Positions 8,327-16,999 of a stretch of 64,000 bases of DNA are shown here, piece after piece. The DNA lies in contig OX638329.1 of NCBI GenBank assembly GCA_951812755.1, positions 3,046,522 to 3,110,521 on the forward strand. The letters run 5' to 3'. Position numbers and translations under genes: made by a program. The notes below the pieces were generated by a model. The model ran no database searches. It was not told the DNA's origin and was given only the letters and a program-made list of their open reading frames with translations. Within the stretch, counting starts at the first letter, position 1. Each line of letters starts with the position of its first letter. The DNA is from an uncultured Latescibacterota bacterium (GTDB lineage Bacteria; Latescibacterota; UBA2968).

Positions 8327-9674
8327 ATTCCAGAGTGTAGTTTTTGGCCTTGTACTGTATTGTCTGTGTAGTATCTTGCCTGCTTTTGCAGAAGTTACCA
8401 ACCACCAAATTTTTTATCGCGAGGACAAACGCGCGCCATTGACCAAAATTGAAATCGTCTTTCTCGGAGCGGGAAGCAATCAGGCGCTTCCTACTCAGAG
8501 CGGGATTGCAAACACAGTCTCAAAGCTGATATGGGAGTCCGCAAAAAATCAGGGGCACATAGATCAACTGGCAGTATTAGGCACTGAGTTATATGTCTTT
8601 GCCAACACAACCTCCCTGACCATATCCATTTCTACCCTGTCCGAGAATTGCGCTGAGTCCATAGAAATAGTCCGCGATTTTATACACAACTTCGAGTTTT
8701 CTGAGTCTGATCTGGAAGATGTGAAAACGCGAGAGGTGACTAATTATCAGAATGATCGGGAAAGAAATACCGCTAATCTTATGAGAAATTTTGCACTTGC
8801 ACGAACAAAAGGCATAAAGAAACTCAGGTCCTTAAAAACGCTGAAAAACCTTTCTGCAAAGGACATCAGACAATATTATGCGCGGCTTCAGAAAACAGAA
8901 GTGGTGTTTTTTAAGGTACTCTCAAACCGAGATTCCACCGAGATTGCCAAAATGCTTCATCCAATTATAGAAAAACGCGAGACCCGACGACAGGCAGGTG
9001 GGTTTGTGCATTCATTGGAACCTTCAGAGGCCAATTATTATTTTGGTCCTTCGGCTTTTGTCTTTGAGAATTATTCAAACTTAAAGAACGTTTTCTGTTA
9101 TTGGTTGATCCCTTATGGGAGTATAGGTGAAACAAATTATATTTCCCCAATGATATCCATGACCCTTGGGCGACATGGTGCCCAAGGGTTGCTCTATAAA
9201 TATTTTAGAAAAGAGTTGGGACTGGTCTATGGTACTGCTTGCCATTATCGATCATCAAAAAATATCAGGTTTCTCGAAATTTATGCAGATCCCCAGTTAC
9301 AGAACAGCGAAGAATTGATCGCAAAAATGCTCGACTTCATCCGAGGCCTTTCCGATAATCCCCGCTTTTGGGAGAAAATAAAAGAATTGCGTGAGAATAG
9401 AAATGTCACCTATGCCCATGTCCATGAACGATTGACACCACAGCGAAGACTGGACAATGAGGTATATCGAGCCATCTATAATCCGCCAATCCGCAAAGGC
9501 GGTTATGATTCCATCACCGATACTGAGGTGCGTGCTTTTATCGAAAATTTTTTTGTGCCAGAAAATATGATCATGATCTTTGTCGGACCAAAGGATCACA
9601 TCATAGATATTCTAAATAAACACTTGCCTGAAGTTGATATTCGCGTTCACGATACCAAAGAATTGATTGAATAG
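8319..9674 (+). CDS. M16-like non-catalytic partner (module copy 1)
   Basis: Periplasmic M16-fold protein of 451 aa with a signal peptide (VVFGLVLYCLCSILPAFA). The N-terminal half has the M16 pattern of a beta-rich start followed by LSENCAESIEIVRDFIHN and helical stretches, but no HxxEH motif, as in the inactive subunit of bacterial M16 pairs. The C-terminal half contains GLLYKYFRKELGLVYG, like the conserved (L)r..LaY region of M16 C-terminal domains. It overlaps the catalytic gene by 8 bases (ATGAATAG), implying translational coupling and a stoichiometric complex. A close paralogue lies at 12176. No substrate can be named. Confidence 0.82.
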   Translation: MNRFQSVVFGLVLYCLCSILPAFAEVTNHQIFYREDKRAPLTKIEIVFLGAGSNQALPTQSGIANTVSKLIWESAKNQGHIDQLAVLGTELYVFANTTSLTISISTLSENCAESIEIVRDFIHNFEFSESDLEDVKTREVTNYQNDRERNTANLMRNFALARTKGIKKLRSLKTLKNLSAKDIRQYYARLQKTEVVFFKVLSNRDSTEIAKMLHPIIEKRETRRQAGGFVHSLEPSEANYYFGPSAFVFENYSNLKNVFCYWLIPYGSIGETNYISPMISMTLGRHGAQGLLYKYFRKELGLVYGTACHYRSSKNIRFLEIYADPQLQNSEELIAKMLDFIRGLSDNPRFWEKIKELRENRNVTYAHVHERLTPQRRLDNEVYRAIYNPPIRKGGYDSITDTEVRAFIENFFVPENMIMIFVGPKDHIIDILNKHLPEVDIRVHDTKELIE

Positions 9675-9730
9675 ATCCGCAGAAAAAACGCGAGTAATTT
9701 GAGCGTTTTACGCGGATGGACACAGATGGA
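9675..9730. repeat. CAGAT/CGCAG dispersed repeat directly after a stop codon
   Basis: ATCCGCAGAAAAAACGCG ... GAGCGTTTTACGCGG followed by ATGGACACAGATGGA starts in the base after the TAG of the preceding gene. The left part also occurs at 19993-20009 and, inverted, at 21031-21050. Confidence 0.7.
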
Positions 9731-9781
9731 AACCCGTAGGGCAAAGGACGTAGCAATAACCACTAACATGAGGAACCGACC

Positions 9782-10354
9782 GTGGAAGCGTTTATTATTA
9801 TGACCGTTCTCATTATCGTAGTCCTGGGAATTGGTGGACTCTTGGCAAAGCGTTTCTTTGGCTACTCCTGCTACGAGTGTGGATCCAAACTACAGCCCTT
9901 TGAAAAATTGTCCAATGATGATAAGGCCGATATTCTGGCGTATTTCAGACGTTTCGAGAATCGCGAGCCAGATGTGGAGTACATTTCCGTATGTGGTAAT
10001 TGTCGGCTTGTGTCCGGCGATTTTTCAAGATGGTACTGCAAGGTATGCGACTCTGCAGGTCTGGAGTATATAGGTGCCATGGTAGCTCCTGGCGAGTTGG
10101 TGAAATACCAGGAACAGAACAAAAACCTGGTCGAACAAATCGAGTGCCTGCGATGCAAAAGAAACCCTTCAGGACACTTGGACTGCATCCCCTGTGATAC
10201 AGAGATCAAGATAAAGGCTTGCCGACGTTGCTATTCAGTCCATGCACAGATGCCTGTTAATGGCAGTCGATACAGATTTCAGGTTCTGCTTTCGGACAAG
10301 ACAGAGCTCAAGAAGTCACCCGACTCAAAGTGGCGTGTATTTGAAGCTGAGTAA
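9782..10354 (+). CDS. Membrane-anchored six-CxxC protein (module copy 1)
   Basis: Unrecognised protein of 190 aa. The GTG at 9782 is chosen because GAGGA lies 7 bases upstream and the paralogue at 13578 has ATG at the same position. Seen: one N-terminal membrane helix (FIIMTVLIIVVLGIGGLLA), then six CxxC pairs (CYEC, CGNC, CKVC, CLRC, CIPC, CRRC), enough for about three zinc ribbons. If the helix inserts as an uncleaved anchor, the ribbons could be cytoplasmic or periplasmic; the sequence does not settle this. It follows the M16 pair by 107 bases in both module copies, so a functional link to the peptidases is inferred from conserved order only. Confidence 0.75.
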   Translation: MEAFIIMTVLIIVVLGIGGLLAKRFFGYSCYECGSKLQPFEKLSNDDKADILAYFRRFENREPDVEYISVCGNCRLVSGDFSRWYCKVCDSAGLEYIGAMVAPGELVKYQEQNKNLVEQIECLRCKRNPSGHLDCIPCDTEIKIKACRRCYSVHAQMPVNGSRYRFQVLLSDKTELKKSPDSKWRVFEAE

Positions 10355-10460
10355 ACAACCTTGCTCACCTCAGGCGGAGACATGTATCGCAGTTATACAA
10401 TCGTTTGTCGTATAAAGTAAAAAAAATAAAAAAATCTAACATACGAACAATAATTCTAAG

Positions 10461-10643
10461 AGACTGTTTTAAAACTCATTTTGCCCCTTCTCGGCGATGC
10501 GCTATTGCCCTGTCATTCTGAGCGGAGCGCAGCGGAGTCGAAGAATCTGCTACTGACGCAGGTGGAAAAGATGCTTCGGCTACGCTCAGCATGACAAAAC
10601 GCCGGACATGCGTAACATCAGGTATTAATTTTAAAACAGCTTC
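10461..10643. repeat. MITE-like hairpin element between the two M16 modules
   Basis: The outer inverted repeat is CTGTTTTAAAA (from 10464) with TTTTAAAACAG (to 10639). Inside, GTCATTCTGAGCG (10512-10524) pairs imperfectly with CGCTCAGCATGAC (10582-10594), and the core ending in ATGCGTAACATCAG matches the element at 34124-34282. The rest of the 374-base gap (10355-10728) shows no gene. Confidence 0.7.
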
Positions 10644-10728
10644 TAATATATGAGCAATCTTTTTTGATTGAAATTACAGGCGCGATGGTATTATCATAAA
10701 AAAGCCGCTGACAAGATCAGGATCAGAT

Positions 10729-12204
10729 ATGAAAAAAATTTATGCACTCATCTCATTCCTTGTATGCGTCTTGCCGACGGGCACTTGCGTTGCCTACGAT
10801 CTTGTTGGCACAGCCGCATTATCTGAAGAACTCGTCGCGCAACATTACACCATCAATCCTAACCTTGACGCCGTTATTGTTGTAGATCGAACAACTCCGA
10901 CCTTTGAATACCAGACCTTTTACTGTGCTGGATCAGCAGATGAAGCGGAAGGCCAACAAGGACGGCTACATTTCTTAGAGCATCTTATGTCAGGCCATGA
11001 CCAAATCGTTATTGAGAATGGAGGATATAAAAACGCTGCTACTTCTCATCATTATACGTACTTCATATTGAGATTTCCAAAGGGCAAACTTGACCTCGCA
11101 GTCGAGATAGACTCGGAAAGATATTACAGCACAGTGATCAATAAGGAGGTCATAGAAAAGGAAAAGAAAATCATATTGACAGAAAGAAGTCGTAGCTTAC
11201 CAAACTTAACACGCAGGTTTACAAATTATTTTTTTGGTTTAATCTATAAAAAGAAGAGTTTTAATGCCCTTGGTACTGAGATTTTTATTAAACAACTCGA
11301 ACCTGTTGGTTTGAAAGCGTATTATGAGAATTTTCTGCGTTTGCAAAAGAGATTGGTCGTTGTCATAGGCGATGTAGATGTCAACCAAGTCCTGACCAAA
11401 CTGGACGAAACTTATGGCAATGAGCAAATACCAGGCGAATTGTCAGACAAATTGCAGGCTTCTCAATTTTCCAACCCTGAAATACTGGGCAGAAAGTTCA
11501 GGATTACTTCACGGAATCTCAGTATTTCCAAGTTCAGGAAGAGTTGGTACACACCCAGTTTAGGCCATCGCGACTATGCGGGATTACTCATTCTGACTAC
11601 CATTTTAAACAAGACCGCAAATTCATTGACGTCTTATATAGTTGATTCTGAACTCGCGAGAGTTTTCATTGTGGGGCTTAGCTACTATAAAGGATTTGGT
11701 TTGATGAGTTGTGCGGCAGACCTACCACATGATACATCCTCAGATGCTATCCAGGCCATTATCCGTGTTGAATTAGAAAAGATAAAAGTCATCTCTGAAG
11801 ATGAACTTGATGCATCCCGTAATGAACTTTTGCATAGCATGTATTCCGAATTTTATGATCGCTCAAGCATGGCTGATTCATTTGGGCGAGCATTCGCCCA
11901 TGCCAACAATCCCTTGCTATATCCAAAATTACTAAAAAATATTAAATCCATTCGCAGAAAAGACATACCGCGCATCATTGATCAGTACCTGACGAATGAC
12001 AATTCGATAACCCTTTCCTTAACATTGCCTGCAAAAGAAGAACCATCATTAATAAAAAAATTAATGCCGCGAACTCCCTTACATTATGGAATTATGATAT
12101 TGATATTCGCAGGTTTTCTAACGCTGTTGATATGGAGTAAAAAAAAATTGCACAGAAAGTTCTCCCGAAAGGCCAATGAATATGTTGCTGAAAGTGATGC
12201 TTAG
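10729..12204 (+). CDS. M16 family zinc peptidase, membrane-anchored (module copy 2)
   Basis: Paralogue of the gene at 6875, 491 aa, with long identical stretches such as AALSEEL, AQHYTINP and VVDRTTPTFEYQTFYCAGSA. AGGA lies 7 bases before the ATG. Seen: signal peptide (MKKIYALISFLVCVLPTGTCVA), HFLEH at residues 81-85 and the downstream Glu in ILTERSR at 152. The spacing is 8 residues shorter than in copy 1 because the loop after the zinc helix is trimmed (SGHDQIVIENGG against SGTGSHEYGQLKQIINENGG). A C-terminal helix (LHYGIMILIFAGFLTLLIW) anchors it. Active-site residues are kept, so both copies look functional. The altered loop may change specificity; that is inference. Confidence 0.88.
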   Translation: MKKIYALISFLVCVLPTGTCVAYDLVGTAALSEELVAQHYTINPNLDAVIVVDRTTPTFEYQTFYCAGSADEAEGQQGRLHFLEHLMSGHDQIVIENGGYKNAATSHHYTYFILRFPKGKLDLAVEIDSERYYSTVINKEVIEKEKKIILTERSRSLPNLTRRFTNYFFGLIYKKKSFNALGTEIFIKQLEPVGLKAYYENFLRLQKRLVVVIGDVDVNQVLTKLDETYGNEQIPGELSDKLQASQFSNPEILGRKFRITSRNLSISKFRKSWYTPSLGHRDYAGLLILTTILNKTANSLTSYIVDSELARVFIVGLSYYKGFGLMSCAADLPHDTSSDAIQAIIRVELEKIKVISEDELDASRNELLHSMYSEFYDRSSMADSFGRAFAHANNPLLYPKLLKNIKSIRRKDIPRIIDQYLTNDNSITLSLTLPAKEEPSLIKKLMPRTPLHYGIMILIFAGFLTLLIWSKKKLHRKFSRKANEYVAESDA

Positions 12205-13507
12205 CTTTGCCCTGTGTCACCTATTTGGCGTCCTCCCCACTTCTGCCGAAATTCCCAACCACCATATTTTTTATCGCCAGGACAAACGCGCGCCACTGAC
12301 CAGTATTGAAATTGTCTTCCTCGGAGCAGGGAGAAACCAGGAACAGCCTTCTCAGATTGGGCTTGCAAACACAGTCTCAACATTGATTTGGGAGGCTGCC
12401 AAAAAGCAAGGGTACATGGATCAATTATCAGCATTAGGAGCCAATCTGGATATTATCACTCACCCTCTATATCAGGCAATATCCATTTCTGCCTTATCTG
12501 AGAACTGTGGCGAGTCTATAAAAATAGTCTGCGATTTCATGCATAACCTTGAATTTTCTGATTCCGACTTGCAATATTCAAAAAAACAAGAAGTGGCTGA
12601 CTACCAAAGTGACCTACGGATTAATACTTATAAGTTTATGAGAACCTCTGCGATTTCACAAATAACAGGGAAGAAGAAATTCAAGTCCTTAAAAACGCTG
12701 AAGAATCTCTCGCTTGAGGATGTTAGGCAATACTATGATCAATTGCTGAAAGCAGATGTGGTGTTTTTTAAGATAATCTCAAACCGCGATTCTACTGAGG
12801 TTGCGAAGTTGCTTCATCCGATTACAAAAGAACGACAACGGAGCGGGTTTGAGCATTCATTGAAATTCCCAACAACCGGTTCTAATATTGGCTTTAAGGC
12901 TTTTGTCTATACGGATTATTCACATTTAAAGAGTGTGTTCTGTCATTGGATGATTTTCTGTGGCAGTGTGGGGGAAGAAAATTATATTCCTAACCTCATA
13001 TCCGATACGCTTACAGGCGATGAACGAGGGCTAATTTCCAAATATTTTAGAGAAGAATTGGGGTTGGTTTATGGTCCTTCTTGTGCGATGTTGTCTTCAG
13101 AAGGCATCAGATATCTCAATATTTATGCTGATCCTCGGCTCCATAACAGCGAAGAATTGATCGTAAAAATGTCCGACTTTATCCGAGGGCTTTCCGATAA
13201 CCCCCGCTTTTGGGAGGCACTCAAAGAGCGCCGTAAGATTCTCAAAGTCTCTTATGTCCATAACTTGACACCCCAGCAAAGCCTTGACCGCGAGGTAAAT
13301 ATAGCTATTTACAACGCGCCATATCGCAAAGGCGGTTATGATTCCGTCACCGACGCTGAGGTGCGTACTTTTCTCGAAAAATTCTTTGTGCCGCAAAATA
13401 TGATCATGATCTTTCTCGGCCCGAAGGATCAGATTATAGACATCCTGAATAGACATTGGCCTGAAGTTGAGATTCATGAGGAAAGTGTGCAGAGTTTGAT
13501 TGAGTAG
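12176..13507 (+). CDS. M16-like non-catalytic partner (module copy 2)
   Basis: Paralogue of the gene at 8319, 443 aa, without HxxEH. The signal peptide is within MLLKVMLSFALCHLFGVLPTSA. It overlaps the catalytic gene by 29 bases, more than the 8 bases in copy 1; ATGs at 12176 and 12182 are both possible, the second having better spacing from AAAGG. Conserved blocks shared with copy 1 include FYR.DKRAPLT.IEIVFLGAG, SLKTLKNLS, FRGLSDNPRFWE (IRGLSDNPRFWE in both) and YRKGGYDS (IRKGGYDS in copy 1). Divergence is spread through the protein with no frameshift, so both copies appear maintained by selection. Confidence 0.82.
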   Translation: MNMLLKVMLSFALCHLFGVLPTSAEIPNHHIFYRQDKRAPLTSIEIVFLGAGRNQEQPSQIGLANTVSTLIWEAAKKQGYMDQLSALGANLDIITHPLYQAISISALSENCGESIKIVCDFMHNLEFSDSDLQYSKKQEVADYQSDLRINTYKFMRTSAISQITGKKKFKSLKTLKNLSLEDVRQYYDQLLKADVVFFKIISNRDSTEVAKLLHPITKERQRSGFEHSLKFPTTGSNIGFKAFVYTDYSHLKSVFCHWMIFCGSVGEENYIPNLISDTLTGDERGLISKYFREELGLVYGPSCAMLSSEGIRYLNIYADPRLHNSEELIVKMSDFIRGLSDNPRFWEALKERRKILKVSYVHNLTPQQSLDREVNIAIYNAPYRKGGYDSVTDAEVRTFLEKFFVPQNMIMIFLGPKDQIIDILNRHWPEVEIHEESVQSLIE

Positions 13508-13577
13508 ATGCAACCACAGAGGAACAGGGATAAAAACCCGTAGGCAGAGAACGTAGCAATAACATGAGGAACCGACC

Positions 13578-14177
13578 ATGGAAGCGTTTATTATTTTGAC
13601 CATTCTCATTATCGTATTCCTGGTGATCGGTGGCCGATGGGCAAAGAATTTCTTTGGCTGTTGCTGCCACGAGTGCGGAACCAAAATGCAGCCTTATGAA
13701 CAATTGTCCGATAGTGATAAGTCCGATATTCTGGAATACTTCAGACGTTTTGAGGACCGCGAGCCAGACGTGGATGGCATTTTCGCGTGTGGGAATTGCC
13801 TGCTGGTGTACGATGACTTTTCAGGCGAAAAGCGAACGATGGATGGTGACGAAATGTCATTCTGCAAGGTGTGCAACTCTTCAGGTGTATCGTATATAGG
13901 CCCCATGTCTTCTGGCGATTTGGAGAAATTCCAGGAACGGAACCAAAACCGGATTGAACAAATCGAGTGTCTGCGATGCAAAAGAAAACCTATGGGGATT
14001 TGGGACTGTGTTCCATGCGACACAGAGATCAAGATAACGGCTTGCAGGCGTTGCTATTCGATCTATGCTCAGATGCCCGTTAATGGCAGTCGATACAGAT
14101 TTCAGGTCTTGCTTTCGGACAAGACGATAATCAAGGACTCACCCGATTCAAGGTGGGGGCTATTTGAAGCTGAGTAA
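13578..14177 (+). CDS. Membrane-anchored six-CxxC protein (module copy 2)
   Basis: Paralogue of the protein at 9782, 199 aa. GAGGA lies 7 bases before the ATG, and the preceding ~35 bases are nearly the same in the two copies. Seen: N-terminal helix (FIILTILIIVFLVIGG), then the same six CxxC pairs (CHEC, CGNC, CKVC, CLRC, CVPC, CRRC) and a conserved end (VNGSRYRFQVLLSDKT...DSRWGLFEAE). An insert of about 9 residues (GEKRTMDGDEMS) precedes CKVC. All twelve ligand cysteines survive in both copies, which argues that metal binding matters. Function not recognised. Confidence 0.75.
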   Translation: MEAFIILTILIIVFLVIGGRWAKNFFGCCCHECGTKMQPYEQLSDSDKSDILEYFRRFEDREPDVDGIFACGNCLLVYDDFSGEKRTMDGDEMSFCKVCNSSGVSYIGPMSSGDLEKFQERNQNRIEQIECLRCKRKPMGIWDCVPCDTEIKITACRRCYSIYAQMPVNGSRYRFQVLLSDKTIIKDSPDSRWGLFEAE

Positions 14178-14212
14178 ACAGTCATCTGCAAGGCAGTTTG
14201 AGAACATGATAA

Positions 14213-14246
14213 AATCCCCCATCGCGTATTATTGCGATGGGGGATT
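14213..14246. terminator. Bidirectional terminator hairpin
   Basis: A perfect 13-bp stem (AATCCCCCATCGC / GCGATGGGGGATT) with an 8-base loop lies between the convergent six-CxxC gene and the leftward zinc-ribbon gene. Confidence 0.8.
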
Positions 14247-14278
14247 GATTTTGGGGCCTCTCACCTCTTACCGCCTTA

Positions 14279-15058
14279 TCAAACTTTCCCTTGCTCGAGC
14301 AATTTGAGAAAGGTCTCGTCTTCGCCCAGGTAGCGTTTTTCGCACAGGTCGCAATCGAGGCAGGAGCGTTCGTAGCAGTTTTTGTGAATGCGAATGGGGT
14401 ATTGTTTTTGGAAGGCTTCGTTGCATTTGCTTGAACAGAAGACATAGCGCATCTGGGTGGTGCCGAAGGCCGCATAGACAATGATATTTTCATCACCATC
14501 ATCTGCGAGCGATTTTTCGCACCAACTGCATATTCCCGTTTCTTCTTTTGCGCGGGATTCGCGTTTGCGCTGGACTTCTTCGTCGGTCCAGGAAAATTCG
14601 ATGTATTCGACATTTTCTTTGGGCACTTTGGCGCGAACAACGCCATTTGTGATGCCGAGTACAAAGTCGCCTTTGGTGTCGAATGTGGTGCCGCATTCGA
14701 TGGTGCGCCCACTTTGCAGGTGGATGTGAGATTTGCCCTCTTCGGGCGAGATGAATGAAAACCAACCGCAACTGGAACACACAGTTGTAAAGAGAAATTG
14801 CCGCAGTGTTTTGTGGCCACAGGATGGACAGTGGCCCTCTTGCATGAGTCTCAGATCGCGCAGGGAGGCTCTGGCGGCTTCTCTTACGGTTTCATTAACT
14901 TCGTCAAGGGCTTCGTCGAGTTCATCTTGATCCTCTTGTGCGAGGAGGTCCATGGCTTCCTGAACGTGCTCGTCTTGCCCTTCGATGTGGATTTGTCTTT
15001 CTTTTGTTGTACCATTTTCTGGTTCTTCGTCATTTTTATTAAAAAAGCGTTTCAACAT
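14279..15058 (-). CDS. Acidic zinc-ribbon protein of unknown function
   Basis: Soluble 259-residue protein without signal peptide. The ATG at 15058 is preferred over the in-frame GTG at 15070 because AGGA lies 5 bases before it. Seen: an acidic, helical region near residues 20-70 (EDQDELDEALDEVNETVREAA), then CPSC...CSSC, a ribbon; a beta-rich middle; then CSWC, CSSKC and CERSCLDCDLC. The segment IVYAAFGTTQMRYVFCSSKCNEAFQKQ resembles the MYM/TRASH-type treble-clef pattern (FCSxxCxxxF). It lies tail to tail with the M16/CxxC modules but shares no obvious sequence with their CxxC proteins. No function is assigned. Confidence 0.7.
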   Translation of the reverse strand: MLKRFFNKNDEEPENGTTKERQIHIEGQDEHVQEAMDLLAQEDQDELDEALDEVNETVREAARASLRDLRLMQEGHCPSCGHKTLRQFLFTTVCSSCGWFSFISPEEGKSHIHLQSGRTIECGTTFDTKGDFVLGITNGVVRAKVPKENVEYIEFSWTDEEVQRKRESRAKEETGICSWCEKSLADDGDENIIVYAAFGTTQMRYVFCSSKCNEAFQKQYPIRIHKNCYERSCLDCDLCEKRYLGEDETFLKLLEQGKV

Positions 15059-15108
15059 TTGAGTCCTCACTTGAAAGCGTAGAATTACGATGTTTTATGC
15101 TTACTTAT

Positions 15109-15137
15109 AAGGTACGATATAAGGGTGAATATGTCAA
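15109..15137 (-). promoter_or_regulatory. Predicted promoter of the zinc-ribbon gene
   Basis: On the minus strand TTGACA (15137-15132), a 17-base spacer and TACCTT (15114-15109) lie about 50 bases upstream of the ATG. The -35 hexamer is perfect and the -10 weak. Confidence 0.45.
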
Positions 15138-15191
15138 CCTCATACCCCAGGAAATCAAAGGCCATTTGGGGAATTTGGATTGGCGACTAAA

Positions 15192-15959
15192 TCAAAGCCG
15201 GTGCATGTGGAATCCGCCGTCAACCGGGATTGCTGCGCCGGTTGTGAAGTCGAAATAGCCGAGTCCAATGGCTGCTACAGCTTTGCCGATGTCTTCGGGT
15301 TGTCCCCACCTGCGGATAGGGGTCAGGCCATCGGCTATGAGGTGGTCGTATTTTTCTTTTACGGGTCCCGTCATGTCGGTCTGGATGATTCCCGGCTGGA
15401 TTTCATTGACGGGGATGCCGTGTTCTGCGAGCCGGTCGGCAAATAGGCGCGTCATCATGCTCAGGCCGGCTTTTGAGACGCAGTATTCGCCGCGTGCTGT
15501 TGAAGAGGTATAGGCCGATATGGAGGTGATGACGACGATGCGCGGTGTTTGTATTTTCCTCTGTTTTTTGAGTGCGATCATGTGGTTTGCCGCGTATTGG
15601 GTCAAAAAGTAGGGGCCTTTGAGGTTGGTGTTCATGACGTCTTCATAGCTTTCTGGCGTGGCTTCGAGTATGTCGGCGCGCACGCGGGGGGCAATGCCGG
15701 CGTTGTTGACGAGCATGTCGAGGCGGCCAAAGGCGTCGAGTGTGGTATCTACGAGGCGTTTGCCGTCTTCTATGCGGGTTATGTCGCCTTGACATATATG
15801 GACGTTTTGCCCGCGTTCTCGGATACCTGTTGCGGTTTCTTCTGCTGCTGCCTGGTTGCCTGCGTAGTTGACGAGGATGTCGTAGCCCGCGTCGGCAAGG
15901 CAGAACGCAATGCCTCTGCCTATACCTCTGCTGGATCCGGTGACGAGTGCTGCTGGCAT
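15192..15959 (-). CDS. SDR family oxidoreductase (3-ketoacyl-reductase type)
   Basis: Classical short-chain dehydrogenase/reductase, 255 aa, NAD(P)-dependent. The ATG at 15959 has GGAGGA just upstream. Seen: the dinucleotide-binding TGSSRGIG (residues 7-14), LVNNAG (84-88), catalytic Ser in ITSIS (146-148), Tyr159 and Lys163 in YCVSK, then QPGIIQTDM and the C-terminal DGG. The pattern is like FabG-type or sugar/alcohol dehydrogenases; the substrate cannot be read from sequence. It is divergent from the MBL-fold hydrolase, with starts about 92 bases apart, and its upstream region is shared with that gene. Confidence 0.9.
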   Translation of the reverse strand: MPAALVTGSSRGIGRGIAFCLADAGYDILVNYAGNQAAAEETATGIRERGQNVHICQGDITRIEDGKRLVDTTLDAFGRLDMLVNNAGIAPRVRADILEATPESYEDVMNTNLKGPYFLTQYAANHMIALKKQRKIQTPRIVVITSISAYTSSTARGEYCVSKAGLSMMTRLFADRLAEHGIPVNEIQPGIIQTDMTGPVKEKYDHLIADGLTPIRRWGQPEDIGKAVAAIGLGYFDFTTGAAIPVDGGFHMHRL

Positions 15960-16051
15960 GGTTCCTCCTGTTTTTTGTTGCAATTATTTTCTATGGGGAT
16001 AAGATAAGACATAAGGCGTTAAGTGCGAAGTGCAAAGTTGGAGGTGAAAGA

Positions 16052-16909
16052 ATGGCGATTGTAGATTATAGGCAAAGTGGTGGTTGCGATGTGTGGGTGT
16101 TATCTGCCGGGCATGTGAGAATGGATGGCGGCGCGATGTTTGGGGTTGTGCCTTGGCCGCTGTGGGAAAGGTGTTATGCGCCCGATGAGCGCAATCGCAT
16201 TGGGTTGACGATGAATTGTCTGCTTGTGAGAGGGCATGGGGAGATTGTGCTGATTGAGACCGGGTTTGGGGGCAAGGTGACGGAAAAGCTGCGGGAGATT
16301 TACGCGCTTGATGAGTCGGATGGCCTCATGTCATCCCTGGAGGCGTTGCATATTGCGCCCGAGGAGATTACGCGGGTTGTGTTGACGCATTTGCATCAGG
16401 ACCATGCCGGGGGGTGTACGGTGCAAGAGGATGGTGAATATGTGCCCGCTTTTCCAAATGCGACTTATTATGTGCAAAAGGGGGAATGGAACGATGCGGA
16501 GCATGCCGATGGGCAGACGGTGAATGGGTACCGATACGACGAGGTGATGAGGCCGTTGTCGCCTGTGCTCGCGCTGTTGGAGAGGGATGAGCGTATTTGT
16601 CCTCTTATTGAGGTCGTGGTTACGCCAGGGCATACGCGCAGGCATCAATCTGTGCTGGTGCATACGGGCGAGGATACGTTCTGTTTTGTGGGGGATCTGA
16701 TTCCCACGACGCATCATCTGAAGCCGATTTATGTGATGGCTTACGATCTGTATCCGCGGCAGACTTATCTGGTTAAGCAAGAGGTTATGGAGAGGGCGGT
16801 TGCAGAGAACTGGGTTATGGTGTGGCCGCATGATCCGGATATTGCATGGGGACGATTGAGACGAGATGATGCGGAGTCTTATGAAGTCCTGCCCCTTTTC
16901 GTTGATTGA
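16052..16909 (+). CDS. MBL-fold metallo-hydrolase
   Basis: Metallo-beta-lactamase-fold hydrolase of 285 aa. The ATG at 16052 has GGAGGTGA upstream; an in-frame ATG at 15947 would run through the divergent SDR start. Seen: the metal-binding THLHQDHAGG (His113, His115, Asp117, His118), TPGHTRRHQS with a further His, and FVGDLIPTTHH with the bridging Asp. The layout is like lactonase or glyoxalase II-type dinuclear zinc enzymes. The substrate is unknown. No signal peptide, so cytoplasmic. Confidence 0.88.
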   Translation: MAIVDYRQSGGCDVWVLSAGHVRMDGGAMFGVVPWPLWERCYAPDERNRIGLTMNCLLVRGHGEIVLIETGFGGKVTEKLREIYALDESDGLMSSLEALHIAPEEITRVVLTHLHQDHAGGCTVQEDGEYVPAFPNATYYVQKGEWNDAEHADGQTVNGYRYDEVMRPLSPVLALLERDERICPLIEVVVTPGHTRRHQSVLVHTGEDTFCFVGDLIPTTHHLKPIYVMAYDLYPRQTYLVKQEVMERAVAENWVMVWPHDPDIAWGRLRRDDAESYEVLPLFVD

Positions 16910-16910
16910 G

Positions 16911-16939
16911 TTGACAAACGTGAGTTCTATGACTATACA
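16911..16939 (+). promoter_or_regulatory. Strong predicted sigma-70 promoter
   Basis: TTGACA (16911-16916), exactly 17 bases, then TATACA (16934-16939). It sits directly after the hydrolase stop and about 55 bases before the next start, so the gene at 17000 probably has its own promoter. Confidence 0.6.
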
Positions 16940-16999
16940 TGTGCCCCGCAGGATATCAACTCAATTTTGTGCTGATAGGTTCTTAAGAAGGGTAAAAGT

